DNA of 64,000 bases. Origin: Candidatus Synechococcus calcipolaris G9 (GTDB lineage Bacteria; Cyanobacteriota; Cyanobacteriia; Thermosynechococcales; Thermosynechococcaceae). Positions 9,056 through 17,990 of the stretch are shown one piece after another. The notes below the pieces were generated by a model that saw nothing but the letters and a program-made list of their open reading frames with translations, searched no databases and was not told the origin of the DNA. The translations under genes and the position numbers were made by a program. Numbering within the stretch: the stretch's first letter is position 1; every line of letters starts with the position of its first letter. The stretch is from positions 1,016,001 to 1,080,000 of the forward strand of contig NZ_JAKKUT010000002.1 of the NCBI RefSeq assembly GCF_029582805.1, read 5' to 3'.

Positions 9056-9406
9056 TTAGGAACCCGTATACTTTTCTGCCACTAATGCTGCAATTCCTTG
9101 ACAGATAGACTCCATATTAGCGATCAGGGAACCTGCCTCAGAGAGATCATTTTCCTTTGCCTGTTGTTCCAATTCCGTGGCTAATCCTTGAATGGTTGTG
9201 GCTCCAACATTGCCGCCGGAGCCTTTGAGGTGATGGGCTTCCCGCTTGATTTGGTCAATATTATTGTCTGCTAGGGCTGTTTTGGCCGCGCTCAGATGCA
9301 GTTGGGCATCCTCCACAAAGGTGAGGAGCAGTTCCTGTTCAAATTCTGTATCACCGCCGGAGAGTTGGGAAAGGTAGTCCCAATCAATTAAAGCGTCTGT
9401 ACCCAT
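9056..9406 (-). CDS. Histidine phosphotransfer (Hpt) domain protein
   Basis: A 116-aa stand-alone Hpt module. It carries the phosphate in multistep phosphorelays between a hybrid kinase receiver and a response regulator. The motif AHHLKGSGGNVGA places the acceptor at His58, within a four-helix bundle pattern. No kinase or regulator gene sits beside it, so its partners are elsewhere. Confidence 0.9.
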   Translation of the reverse strand: MGTDALIDWDYLSQLSGGDTEFEQELLLTFVEDAQLHLSAAKTALADNNIDQIKREAHHLKGSGGNVGATTIQGLATELEQQAKENDLSEAGSLIANMESICQGIAALVAEKYTGS

Positions 9407-9467
9407 AATGGTTTTATGCTGCTAGAGATCGACACAGGAATAATACCGCAAACCCAAACAGGCTGGG

Positions 9468-10049
9468 TTAGTTGCCCTCACCATTGGGCAAAAACGGCAG
9501 CACGGTATCGGTAATATTGGCACCGCTTAAATTTGCCCGGGATAGATCCGCCTCGGTGAGGTTCGCCCCCGTCAGATTCACATCAATCATATTGGCTCCC
9601 ATGAGTTGGGCCCGGGTGAGATTGGTTTGGCTAAGGTTAGCATTGACTAGGTTGGCAATCGTTAGCCGCGCCCCTTCTAGTTGGGCATGGCTCAGGTCGG
9701 CATTCACCAAAATAGCCAAATACAAATTGGCCCGATTCAGGTTAGCGTTTTGCAGGTTGGCTCCAAAAAAATTGACCCCCGCTAAATAGGCCCCCTCCAG
9801 ATTAGCCCCCGCTAGGTTGGCCTTAAACAAATTGGCATCCATGAGGTTGGCTCCCCTGAGGTCACAATTGGGACATTGCCGGGTCTCTAGAAGTTGGCGC
9901 ACATGGGCCGGATTTTCGGCGATCGCCGGGCCCGCCACCAACCCAGTGGCAAAGAATATCCCCAGGATCCAGCACCAAGAAAATGGGGGTCTGGGGAGGG
10001 GAATTTGGACATTCATCCACGATTGTTCGATCCCTTGGCCATCATCCAT
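9468..10049 (-). CDS. Exported pentapeptide-repeat protein
   Basis: A 193-aa protein with a signal-like hydrophobic segment (WILGIFFATGLVAGPAIAE), a short Cys pair (CPNC) and about 22 pentapeptide repeats of the A(N/D)Lxx type, which fold into a right-handed quadrilateral beta helix. Cyanobacteria have many of these in lumen or periplasm, with mostly unknown roles. Met12 (10016) is an alternative start. It is divergently oriented from the ABC permease gene at 10108. Confidence 0.85.
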   Translation of the reverse strand: MDDGQGIEQSWMNVQIPLPRPPFSWCWILGIFFATGLVAGPAIAENPAHVRQLLETRQCPNCDLRGANLMDANLFKANLAGANLEGAYLAGVNFFGANLQNANLNRANLYLAILVNADLSHAQLEGARLTIANLVNANLSQTNLTRAQLMGANMIDVNLTGANLTEADLSRANLSGANITDTVLPFLPNGEGN

Positions 10050-10107
10050 CTATAATTCCTGTATTCTTCCTGTATAAAAGGTTGTAGGAGCCACGCACCC
10101 ATTTATT

Positions 10108-11415
10108 ATGGTTGGTTATCTGATTTCCCTCGGCATCTTCACCGCCACCTTTGCCCTCTTCAGTCTGGGGCTAAATCTTCAGTGGGGGTTTACCGGCCTG
10201 ATCAATTTTGGCCATGTGGGCTTTTTGGCGATCGGCTCCTACACCACAATTCTACTGAGTTTAATGAATGTTCCCATGGCCGTGGCCGTGATCGCCGGCA
10301 TGATCCTAGCCATGGTGTTGGGCTTGATTATGGGCATGACGACCCTGCGGCTGCGGGAAGATTATTTAGCCATTGTCACGATTGGGATGGCGGAAATTGT
10401 CCGGTTAATTGCCCTCAATGAGGAGTGGTTAACCCGTGGGGCCCGGGGGGTCTTTGGATTTCCCTTGCCCTTAGATCGCCTTGAACCTAGTCTGCCCCTG
10501 AAGATGGCCATGATTGGGGTATTGACGGCCATTGGGGTTGGGGTTGGCTGGCATTGGTGGCAATGGCTAGGACGATTACGCCCCGATCTCTCCCTGCGAT
10601 CGCCCTGGTTAAACCGAGGCTTTTTTGTGGGGTTTTTGGTCTGTGTTGCTGGCCTGGAATGGGGACTATGGCAAACCATCGAACCCCTAAGTTTAGGCAG
10701 GGGCTTGAATGTGGTGATGGTACTCCTGACCCTGATCATGGGGGCGATCGCCCTAGGGATTCTCATCACCCGCTGGCAGAGTGACATTCCGCTGCGGCAG
10801 TATGCTAATCTAGCAACCCTGCGGCAATTCCCCCTCCTGACTTTGTTGACCCATACCTTGGGGTTTGGTTTGGTGGCCATGCTTTACTGGGCCAATGTGG
10901 CCGGTCTCTGGAATTACACCTATCGGGCTGGACTTCTCTGGTTATTACTCATTGTCCTGGTGATCGTCTTTTGGCAATTGGAGCAGTGGGTGCGTTCCCC
11001 CTGGGGTCGGGTCTTAAAATCCATTCGCGAAGATGAAGACGTGGCCAAGGCCCTAGGGAAAAATGTCTTTTTCTATAAGTTGCAATCCTTAATGCTGGGG
11101 GGGGCGATCGCCGCCTTAGCGGGTTCCTTCTATGCCTGGCAACTCACATTTATTAATCCCGAAGGATTTACATCATTGTTAACCTTTCAGGCCTGGACTA
11201 TTGTTGTTTTAGGCGGAGCAGGTAATAATGTGGGCACAATCTTGGGTGCGACCATCTTCTGGGCCTATACGGCCCTCACCCGTTTTCTACCCCTGGATGG
11301 CGGCCGCCTAGAAGCCCTGCGCATGATGGTAATTGGTTTGTTACTAATTATTCTTATGATGTGGCGACCCCAAGGTATCTTAGGCAAAAAGGAGGAACTG
11401 AGCCTTGGCCGATAA
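10108..11415 (+). CDS. Branched-chain/neutral amino acid ABC permease (LivM/NatC-D type)
   Basis: Integral inner-membrane permease of the LivM class. It has about ten hydrophobic segments, the opening GLNLQWGFTGLINFGHVGFLAIGSY typical of the family, and the loop RSPWGRVLKSIREDEDVAKALGKN that contacts the ATPase. In cyanobacteria this family forms the Nat neutral amino-acid importers. It is 435 aa, longer than E. coli LivM because of an insert around residues 150-260. Its stop overlaps the TTG start of the ATPase gene. Confidence 0.88.
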   Translation: MVGYLISLGIFTATFALFSLGLNLQWGFTGLINFGHVGFLAIGSYTTILLSLMNVPMAVAVIAGMILAMVLGLIMGMTTLRLREDYLAIVTIGMAEIVRLIALNEEWLTRGARGVFGFPLPLDRLEPSLPLKMAMIGVLTAIGVGVGWHWWQWLGRLRPDLSLRSPWLNRGFFVGFLVCVAGLEWGLWQTIEPLSLGRGLNVVMVLLTLIMGAIALGILITRWQSDIPLRQYANLATLRQFPLLTLLTHTLGFGLVAMLYWANVAGLWNYTYRAGLLWLLLIVLVIVFWQLEQWVRSPWGRVLKSIREDEDVAKALGKNVFFYKLQSLMLGGAIAALAGSFYAWQLTFINPEGFTSLLTFQAWTIVVLGGAGNNVGTILGATIFWAYTALTRFLPLDGGRLEALRMMVIGLLLIILMMWRPQGILGKKEELSLGR

Positions 11416-12217
11416 ACTCTCTGTTTCAATGTCAACGATGGATCCTGCCACCCGGACAACGACTCCCCTCCTGGCAGCCAGCGGCCTGTGTAAATCCTTT
11501 GGCGGCATAAGGGCAGTGGATCAGGCGGAGATTGCCGTACCGGCGGGGAGTATTACCGGCTTAATTGGCCCCAACGGTGCGGGGAAAACCACGCTTTTTA
11601 ACCTGTTGTGTAACTTTATTCCCAGCGATCGCGGCCGGGTGATCTTTGACGGCGAACCCATTAACCACCTCCAACCCCACCAAGTTGCTCTCCAGGGCCT
11701 ACTGCGTACCTTCCAAGTCGCCCGGGTTCTCTCCAAGCTGTCGGTTTTAGAAAATATGCTCCTCGCCGCCCCCCACCAAACCGGCGAAAAACTTTGGAAT
11801 AGTTGGTTTCGCCCCCTCCGCATCCGCCAAGAAGAGCAGGAACTGAAGCAACGGGCCTGGGATATTTTAGAATCCGTGGGACTGGCGGCAAAAGCCAATG
11901 ACTACGCCGGCGCCCTTTCGGGGGGACAACGCAAGCTTTTAGAAATGGCGCGGGTGTTAATGCATCAGCCCCGTTTAGTTCTCCTAGATGAACCCGCTGC
12001 CGGTGTTAATCCAACCCTGATCAACCAAATCTGTGAGCATATTGTGCGCTGGAATCAGGAGGGGGTGACCTTTTTAATTATTGAACACAATATGGATGTG
12101 ATCATGTCCCTGTGCGATCGCGTGTGGGTTTTGGCCGAAGGGAAAAATCTCGCCGCCGGGCCACCCACTGATATCCAAAATAATCCAGAGGTTCTCACCG
12201 CCTACCTAGGGCAATAA
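11405..12217 (+). CDS. Branched-chain/neutral amino acid ABC ATPase (LivG/NatA type)
   Basis: Cytosolic ATPase that powers the permease just upstream. Walker A is GPNGAGKTT, the signature is LSGGQRKLLEMARVL, Walker B is LVLLDEPAAGVNP, and the switch His is in IIEHNMD. GGAGG at 11391-11395 sits 9 nt before the TTG at 11405, which supports that start although it overlaps the permease; ATG codons follow at 11429 and 11438. The LivF-type ATPase, second permease and binding protein are not nearby. Confidence 0.88.
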   Translation: MADKLSVSMSTMDPATRTTTPLLAASGLCKSFGGIRAVDQAEIAVPAGSITGLIGPNGAGKTTLFNLLCNFIPSDRGRVIFDGEPINHLQPHQVALQGLLRTFQVARVLSKLSVLENMLLAAPHQTGEKLWNSWFRPLRIRQEEQELKQRAWDILESVGLAAKANDYAGALSGGQRKLLEMARVLMHQPRLVLLDEPAAGVNPTLINQICEHIVRWNQEGVTFLIIEHNMDVIMSLCDRVWVLAEGKNLAAGPPTDIQNNPEVLTAYLGQ

Positions 12218-12330
12218 TACCCTTCCCCCAATTCTGATCACACCGAGTTGGATAAAGGAGAGTCTGATCAAAAAAATGCTCGCTACTTATTGCGAATTAT
12301 TCCTAAAACCCCTACACTGAAAATCAAGGT

Positions 12331-12355
12331 AAAAAAATACCCCACAGAGGGGGTA
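12331..12355 (-). terminator. Rho-independent terminator of dps
   Basis: On the minus strand, TACCCC-CTCTG-TGGGGTA is followed by seven T. It sits 28 bp after the dps stop, a textbook stem-loop with a U tract. Confidence 0.85.
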
Positions 12356-12382
12356 AGGGAATTCATGGTCAGCGTCAATACC

Positions 12383-12913
12383 CTACAGTTTCAGGCTGTC
12401 GTTTGCCAGAAAATGATCCAGGTGGTAGGCCCGCTCTTCGGTCTTCAGCAAGATTTGATCGTAAAGATAGGCCGTCGCCCGATCTCCCAGGGTTTCCGCC
12501 TGACTGGCCTGTTGCCTCAACAGTTGAATCACCGCCTGCTCACAGGTGAGATCATTTTGCACCATCTGGCGGCTACTAAAGGCTCCATCTGCCTCTGGAG
12601 TGAAACAACACAGGTTTGCCAATCCCGTAAAGCTGGCCACGGGGACTCCCCCCAAGCCATTCAATCGTTCTCCCAGTTCGTGGACATGATCTTGGACTTC
12701 GCCGTAGCAATCCTGGAAAAACTCATGGAGTTGGTAAAACTCAGCACCTTCAACCACAAAATGATGCTTCTGATATTGCAAATAAAGGGCTTGAAAACTG
12801 GCCAACAGTCGATTCATCCCCTCGCAAACCGGCTCCGTACTTTCCTTTTCCAGGAGAACAACATTGGCAGCAACATCGCCAAAACTGTGCATGGGAATTT
12901 GAGTCGTCGTCAT
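12383..12913 (-). CDS. dps: Dps-family DNA-protection ferritin
   Basis: A 176-aa Dps. It forms a 12-subunit shell that oxidises Fe(II) with peroxide, stores iron and shields DNA. The inter-subunit ferroxidase site is visible as [18 protein letters not shown] with the later Asp/His/Glu in [16 protein letters not shown]. This His-rich form resembles DpsA proteins of thermophilic Synechococcus types. It is a single gene, ended by a clear terminator. Probably stress or iron controlled, but I see no certain operator. Confidence 0.93.
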   Translation of the reverse strand: MTTTQIPMHSFGDVAANVVLLEKESTEPVCEGMNRLLASFQALYLQYQKHHFVVEGAEFYQLHEFFQDCYGEVQDHVHELGERLNGLGGVPVASFTGLANLCCFTPEADGAFSSRQMVQNDLTCEQAVIQLLRQQASQAETLGDRATAYLYDQILLKTEERAYHLDHFLANDSLKL

Positions 12914-13022
12914 ATCGACCTCCCTGGTGGATTAGATTTGGGTCTACCTCCTTTTCTTAACACATTTAACTATTTAATGATTCCAAAAATCTTGATCTAC
13001 CCGATCTCGGAGTGTACAAAAT

Positions 13023-13268
13023 ATGACCTCTAATCGACAGATGATTGCTGTGCCCTGGCAATATCGCTGGCAGGTGTATTATCGCTTGAGTCGCCTAGGG
13101 ATTTCCTGCTGGTACGCCCCCTATCAACCCCTCTACGGTGAAATTACAACGCCCCTAGCGGCAATCCAGGTGTGGAGTGTGGTGCAACAGATCACGGCAT
13201 CTCGACAAAGTTTAGTCCATTGGCTAAATGACTGCTGGAATCATTCTTGTTTATCCGGCGATCGCTAA
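13023..13268 (+). CDS. Conserved cyanobacterial small protein
   Basis: An 81-aa protein rich in Trp and Tyr (VPWQYRWQVYYRLSRLGI), with no signal or membrane segment. It resembles short hypothetical proteins I associate only with cyanobacteria. It lies divergent from dps. No function can be read from it. Confidence 0.65.
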   Translation: MTSNRQMIAVPWQYRWQVYYRLSRLGISCWYAPYQPLYGEITTPLAAIQVWSVVQQITASRQSLVHWLNDCWNHSCLSGDR

Positions 13269-13314
13269 TCACTATTTTTCTAACAATTCGCTAATAACAA
13301 AATTAGCCCATCAA

Positions 13315-14448
13315 CTAGCTCTGTAATTGCAAAATCAAGGGGCGATCGCCATCGATACATTTACCCGCCATGCCCAGGGGCAAGGAACTCGCTCCCCATA
13401 CAAGGCCGACACTGCCGGAGGGCAACACCTTGAGACTCTTGGGAGCTGCCGTTAGCCAAAGCATCGGTTCCTGCGGGCAGGGATGACTCTCCGGTTCGGG
13501 ATGAATTTCCGCTAGGGTTCTTAAAATTCGAGATTGCCCCTGAATCATGCCCGTACGATGACTCCAAAACTGAACTGGAACCTGTTGCTCCGTACTGAAA
13601 ACGACGAGGGATGCGGTAGCAATGACGGCCTGTTCAAAGTGATCTGCGGCCCAGCCAACGGAATTGTCTAGGGCGATGGTGATGGCGGCTCCGCCCCTAA
13701 AGGTATCCAGTTCCCTCACCCGCAGTTCCCCATAGCGGGCACTGGTGCGCCAATGGACGAGTCGGAGTGGATCCCCCCAGCGGTAGGGCCGCAGCGATCG
13801 GGTCAGGCCATCGCTACTCAGTTGTCTATGCATCTGGCGATCGCGCCATTCCTGGGTTTGATCTTGGCCCAGTTGATCCAATAGGGGGCAGGTCTTTAGG
13901 GTCAAAATGCGAGGATAGACCACCACCGTCATCGGTATTTGCCAGAACCGCCGACACCAAAAGAGTCCCAAGGGAGCGGCCGTACGCAGAGAAACCCGTT
14001 GCCAGCTAAAGACCCCCCGTTCTTCTGGGGTAAAGGTGTAGTCACATCGATATTGCCCGTGGCAGGGTAACTCGGCGATCGCCCCTAGGGGTGGCTGCTC
14101 TAGAAATGTTCCCAGGGTTTTGGGTACATGATCCTGAACTTGTAGTAACTGTCGCCCTTCCCCACTGGGATTCTCAATGATGATGCTCAAACTGAGGCGA
14201 TCGCCGGCATGAACGGGAGCAGGGGTCAAACGACTAATAGCCAAGCCCTTGAGGACGCGGGGGGGGGTAATCGCCGCCACCATCAACAGAGCCAGCATCA
14301 CCCCCGTAATCACGTAGAGCCAACCGGCCATGGAGTTGACTGCGGCCGCAAACAGGAAGAAACTTAGCCCCATGAGTAAGGCTCCGCCAAACCCCGGTGT
14401 CACCCAACGAGTTTCTAGATAACGATTGGCATGGGTAAGGCGATTCAC
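13315..14448 (-). CDS. DUF58 domain membrane protein
   Basis: A 377-aa protein with two membrane helices at the start (about residues 17-65), then the DUF58 core SLRPYRWGDPLRLVHWRTSARYGELRVRE and a vWA-like stretch (ITIALDNSV). DUF58 proteins often partner MoxR ATPases in complex assembly or stress responses; no MoxR gene is adjacent here. The start is a GTG. tRNA-Cys follows on its 5' side. Confidence 0.85.
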   Translation of the reverse strand: MNRLTHANRYLETRWVTPGFGGALLMGLSFFLFAAAVNSMAGWLYVITGVMLALLMVAAITPPRVLKGLAISRLTPAPVHAGDRLSLSIIIENPSGEGRQLLQVQDHVPKTLGTFLEQPPLGAIAELPCHGQYRCDYTFTPEERGVFSWQRVSLRTAAPLGLFWCRRFWQIPMTVVVYPRILTLKTCPLLDQLGQDQTQEWRDRQMHRQLSSDGLTRSLRPYRWGDPLRLVHWRTSARYGELRVRELDTFRGGAAITIALDNSVGWAADHFEQAVIATASLVVFSTEQQVPVQFWSHRTGMIQGQSRILRTLAEIHPEPESHPCPQEPMLWLTAAPKSLKVLPSGSVGLVWGASSLPLGMAGKCIDGDRPLILQLQS

Positions 14449-14522
14449 AGCTAAAGACCGATACGAACAATGCCTCCCATGTTAAATCCATATTCAATGA
14501 ACTGAACAACCCGAAGATTTGA

Positions 14523-14594
<72 letters not shown>

Positions 14595-14696
14595 ATATTT
14601 ATTAATGCAGTCTATCATTATACAATGAGGCAGAGAGCTATAACAATGGTTTTTAACCATCGCCTAGGGGAAACCCATACTCAATTGGCAACGATA

Positions 14697-14720
14697 CGAG
14701 CAATTTTTCGAGGTGCCCTT
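14697..14720 (-). repeat. GGGCACCTCG repeat, copy 1
   Basis: On the minus strand AAGGGCACCTCGAAAAATTG then CTCG. It sits directly after the stop of the oxidoreductase gene. It is nearly identical to the copy at 17707-17729, and its core recurs at 50461. Confidence 0.7.
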
Positions 14721-14723
14721 GAT

Positions 14724-15875
14724 TCAAATTTTATTCGAGTTTGCTAAGAGGGCTGTCACAAGAAGATCACAAATCCTTAGGGCGGTGATCGGAGCCAGTA
14801 ATATACCGTTGCGATAATGACCCGTTGCCCACCAAGCGTTAGTATAGGATGCCACGGCTTGAATAACTGGAGCACCTTGGTTTTGGGGCCGGGGGCGTAG
14901 TCCTTGCCAGGTGTAAAGGATTTTGGTTGATTCCAGGCTGGGACATAGGGCGATCGCCTGCTCATATACCTTCCGTAAGCAATCTGGATCTGCCACGGGT
15001 TGGCATGGATCTAATAGACCCGAACTCGAATCCGGCTGCGGATCAGGATTAAATTCTAGGGTTGCCCCTACCCAAAATTGGCCAGGATGGATCGGTACAA
15101 TATGCACGTCTTCCCCCTGAATCACGGGAGATATGGGCCCATGGGGGCGATCGCTCCCTAGACATAGAGCCTGGCCGAGGACGGGCTGTAGGGGGAGGGA
15201 CTGACCCAGGGTTTGACTGAGGGCCGTTGTTCCCAAACCCGCCGCCAAGACAATGGCATCTATTGGGTACACCTCATTGAGGGTATGGAGATGGGTAATA
15301 GTTTGTTCCCGCTGGCTAAAGTGGGTAACGGTTTGGTTGTAGTGAAATTGAGCACCCCGGAGTTGGGCCCCCTCCCGTAATCCTTGGGTGAGGCTCAGGG
15401 GATCCACCTGGCGATCGCTCCGGCAGAATATCCCACCCTGGAGGAGAGAACCGGTGCAGGAGGTGGCACCAGCTACCATCGGATAGTGCTGTCCAACCTG
15501 GTCTGGGGGTAATAATTCTAGGAAAATACCCTGATCAGCCTGGGCTAAATCCTGCCATTGTTGCCAATCGGCGGCATTAAAACAAAGTTCTAAAATGCCC
15601 TGGCGGTTGTAGGGAATCTGCCGTTGGATCAGGGCTTCCAATTCGGGAATGAGCGATTCATAACGTTGGAGGCTGGCCTGCCGTAGACAAAAATTACGCC
15701 CCTTGCGCCGCCGACTTAAACCTACTATTAAAATCCCCAGGGCCGCTCCGGTGGCGTGCCATTGATCTGGGGGATTCTGGTCAAAAACAATGACATTGTA
15801 ATCGGGCTGGGCAGTCAGTTCATAGGCGATCGCCGAACCAACAACCCCGGCCCCAATCACCGCAATAGTCAGCAA
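14724..15875 (-). CDS. FAD-dependent amino-acid oxidase (DAO family)
   Basis: A 383-aa flavoenzyme. The N-terminal dinucleotide fold is VIGAGVVGSAIAYEL, and the C-terminal family block is YTWQGLRPRPQNQGAPVI. Members oxidise D-amino acids, glycine or sarcosine to imines with peroxide. A glycine-oxidase (ThiO-like) role is possible, but substrate residues cannot be settled by eye. The start is TTG. The C-terminal tail (SNKI) ends at the GGGCACCTCG repeat, which may have replaced the natural end. Confidence 0.82.
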   Translation of the reverse strand: MLTIAVIGAGVVGSAIAYELTAQPDYNVIVFDQNPPDQWHATGAALGILIVGLSRRRKGRNFCLRQASLQRYESLIPELEALIQRQIPYNRQGILELCFNAADWQQWQDLAQADQGIFLELLPPDQVGQHYPMVAGATSCTGSLLQGGIFCRSDRQVDPLSLTQGLREGAQLRGAQFHYNQTVTHFSQREQTITHLHTLNEVYPIDAIVLAAGLGTTALSQTLGQSLPLQPVLGQALCLGSDRPHGPISPVIQGEDVHIVPIHPGQFWVGATLEFNPDPQPDSSSGLLDPCQPVADPDCLRKVYEQAIALCPSLESTKILYTWQGLRPRPQNQGAPVIQAVASYTNAWWATGHYRNGILLAPITALRICDLLVTALLANSNKI

Positions 15876-15926
15876 CGTTTTAACTCAGCAACGTCTAAAC
15901 TCAATAAAGTTTGGACATCCAGGAGT

Positions 15927-16391
15927 CTAGGAGGCATCCGCCAAGGGCATGAGTTTTAGGTAGAGTTCAAAATCCTGCTCGGCAGCACTTAATCCTTTCT
16001 GAGCAGCAATGGTATTTTTACTGTCAGCGGCCTGGTCAATATCTACAAAATGATCAAAGAGAGATCGGGTTAATTTTGTAGCAATGGGTTGATCCTTGGG
16101 TAATAGATTCCGATTTAAGAAACGCATATCCTGAAGCATCGCCCCCAAGGGGCCCCGCATAATCCCTTGAACGTCTTGCCAATCACCCGTGGCAATGTCC
16201 TGTTCTAACTCAGCAAAGCGTTGCGCATTGGCCTCAATACCCATCAGATAGTCATCAATTCGAGTCAACTGCTCTGGGGTATAGGTCGGTGGGGGCTGAA
16301 TTGCCGCTGGGGGGGCACCACAACTTACTAAAACCACGGCAATCAGGCCTAAGACCAATGGAAGCCAATTTTTCAAACGAAAAGCCGTCAT
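15927..16391 (-). CDS. psbQ: Photosystem II protein PsbQ (CyanoQ lipoprotein)
   Basis: A lumenal lipoprotein that binds the donor side of photosystem II and stabilises the oxygen-evolving complex. It has a signal peptide with lipobox VLVSC, a Pro-rich linker and a four-helix bundle containing DWQDVQGIMRGPLGAMLQDMR. ATG 16391 is chosen because AAGGA lies 9 nt upstream; the frame also reaches a TTG at 16415. About 154 aa, normal for CyanoQ. Confidence 0.88.
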   Translation of the reverse strand: MTAFRLKNWLPLVLGLIAVVLVSCGAPPAAIQPPPTYTPEQLTRIDDYLMGIEANAQRFAELEQDIATGDWQDVQGIMRGPLGAMLQDMRFLNRNLLPKDQPIATKLTRSLFDHFVDIDQAADSKNTIAAQKGLSAAEQDFELYLKLMPLADAS

Positions 16392-16451
16392 AAAATCTGT
16401 CCTTACTTGTATCAATCGTTCGCTCCTATTCTGCCATGGTTAACGCTGAAC

Positions 16452-17420
16452 TCAATGGCTAGTGGCAATACCCCGTTGACGCAGTTGCTCTACAAAAAAT
16501 TCCTCTAGGGACGGTCGGGCTAGCTGGAGTTTCAAAATCTGTCCTCCCATTTCTGCCACCAGGGTTAAAAATCGCTCCGGTGCCATGGTAATGGTTCCTT
16601 GCCAGCGATCGCCCTGAATTTCTAAAGGATTGACCCACTGTTGTAAACCATCAATATGACCACCCTTGCCCTGAACATGATAGGCTTCCGTTACTCCCAG
16701 TAAATCCATCACCGAACCTTGGCAAATGAGTTCCCCCTGGGCGAGAATAGCCACGCGATCGCAAATGGCCTCCACATCGGAAAGAACATGACTATTAAAG
16801 AAAATTGTCTTGCCTTGCTTTCTTAGAGAAACAATAATTTCTCGGATTTGAAAGCGGCCGAGGGGATCCAAGCCCGACATCGGTTCATCTAAAAAGACTA
16901 AATCGGGATCATTAATTAAGGCTTGGGCCATGCCTACCCGTTGCAGCATTCCCTTAGAGTAGCGGCGCATTTGTTTTTTGCGAGCATCCTTTTGGGGTAG
17001 ACCCACCATTTCCAGGAGTAGGGAAATCCGCTGTCGTTGCACAGAGGCAGGAACTTGAAATAACCCGGCCGCAAACTCTAAAAATTCCCAGCCCGTCAAA
17101 TAATCATAAAAATAGGGATTTTCCGGTAGGTAGCCAATTTTTTGCCGTACCTGGCGATCGCCCAAGGGATAACCAAAGATTCGACCGGAACCCGCCGATG
17201 GGGACACCAAACCTAAGAGAGTTTTTAATAGTGTGGTCTTACCTGCACCATTGGGGCCCAACAGACCAAAGGTTTCTCCTTGATGCACCCGAAGGGAGCA
17301 GGATTTAAGGGGGGTAATTTTTTGATTTAGCCAAAAGCCAGTGCGATAGGATTTTTGGAGATTTTCGACCTCAAGGACAATGGGATGTTCCTCAGGGATG
17401 GGGGATACAGGTTCAGTCAC
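16452..17420 (-). CDS. ABC transporter ATP-binding protein (CcmA/NatA type exporter)
   Basis: A 322-aa ATPase with Walker A GPNGAGKTT, signature YSKGMLQRVGMAQALI, Walker B LVFLDEPMSGLDP and switch SHVLSDVEAICD. After about residue 240 a C-terminal extension is typical of ABC-2 type exporters. A membrane partner is expected but none is adjacent. Two HIP1 sites are present, so it is native. Substrate unknown. Confidence 0.85.
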   Translation of the reverse strand: MTEPVSPIPEEHPIVLEVENLQKSYRTGFWLNQKITPLKSCSLRVHQGETFGLLGPNGAGKTTLLKTLLGLVSPSAGSGRIFGYPLGDRQVRQKIGYLPENPYFYDYLTGWEFLEFAAGLFQVPASVQRQRISLLLEMVGLPQKDARKKQMRRYSKGMLQRVGMAQALINDPDLVFLDEPMSGLDPLGRFQIREIIVSLRKQGKTIFFNSHVLSDVEAICDRVAILAQGELICQGSVMDLLGVTEAYHVQGKGGHIDGLQQWVNPLEIQGDRWQGTITMAPERFLTLVAEMGGQILKLQLARPSLEEFFVEQLRQRGIATSH

Positions 17421-17563
17421 CAGAGAACTCCTTCAACAGTCTTATCAAAAAGTCTACTAAAATTTAAGCGGTAATTTCCCAGAATCGGAGTCGCTGTTTG
17501 CACCTCTGGGCGTTCCCCATCCAAGAATCAAGCTGCTATAATGGCTAAGGCTTAAAGGATTTA

Positions 17564-17636
17564 GGGCGGTTAGCTCAGTTGGTAGAGCGTCTCGTTTACA
17601 CCGAGGTTGTCGGGGGTTCGAGTCCCTCACCGCCCA
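17564..17636 (+). tRNA. tRNA-Val (TAC)
   Basis: Cloverleaf with acceptor GGGCGGT/ACCGCCC, discriminator A and anticodon loop TTTACAC (anticodon TAC). A consensus -10 TATAAT lies at 17537-17542, 22 nt upstream. The gene forms the left edge of a HIP1-free island. Confidence 0.96.
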
Positions 17637-17697
17637 TAGGATAATAATCTGAGACAGTCTGAGAATGTTCGTGCAGCAAGGGTTTCAGCCTCTATTT

Positions 17698-17811
17698 TTA
17701 GCAAATCGAGCAATTTTCGAGGTGCCCTTTAGAGAGTCTAAGGCAGGCTGCTTTGATTTCTTCTTTTGTAGCATCGGGAGCAAGTTCCAATATTTCAAAG
17801 TATTCGTTCAT
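17698..17811 (-). pseudogene. J-domain protein stub cut by a repeat
   Basis: A 37-codon frame, MNEYFEILELAPDATKEEIK then AACLRLSK, is the first half of a DnaJ J-domain. The homology stops at codon 28 where the sequence becomes the GGGCACCTCG repeat (17707-17729), before the HPD motif. The remaining codons are encoded by the repeat. A J-domain without HPD cannot stimulate Hsp70. Confidence 0.8.
17707..17729 (-). repeat. GGGCACCTCG repeat, copy 2
   Basis: AAGGGCACCTCGAAAATTGC then TCG on the minus strand, one A shorter than copy 1. It replaces the rest of the J-domain gene, so it behaves like an element or recombination end. Confidence 0.7.
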
Positions 17812-17990
17812 TTTCGGGTATGTTAGGTAACGGTAAATTTCAAATGTTCTAAGTTTTTAAGGCTCTCTTAGGTCTAGGGTCAAAACTGGAAGGACAAAAA
17901 ACTAAAACTTATACTAGGCAATCATTGCAAGTCTCTTGACACGGAGCCTGATTTAATCCGCCACCATACTTCTAAGAGAGCCACAAAAGA

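Noticed and set aside
12248-13033. 261-aa plus-strand open frame
   Set aside because: It is antisense to dps, whose protein and terminator are clear; its own translation resembles nothing.
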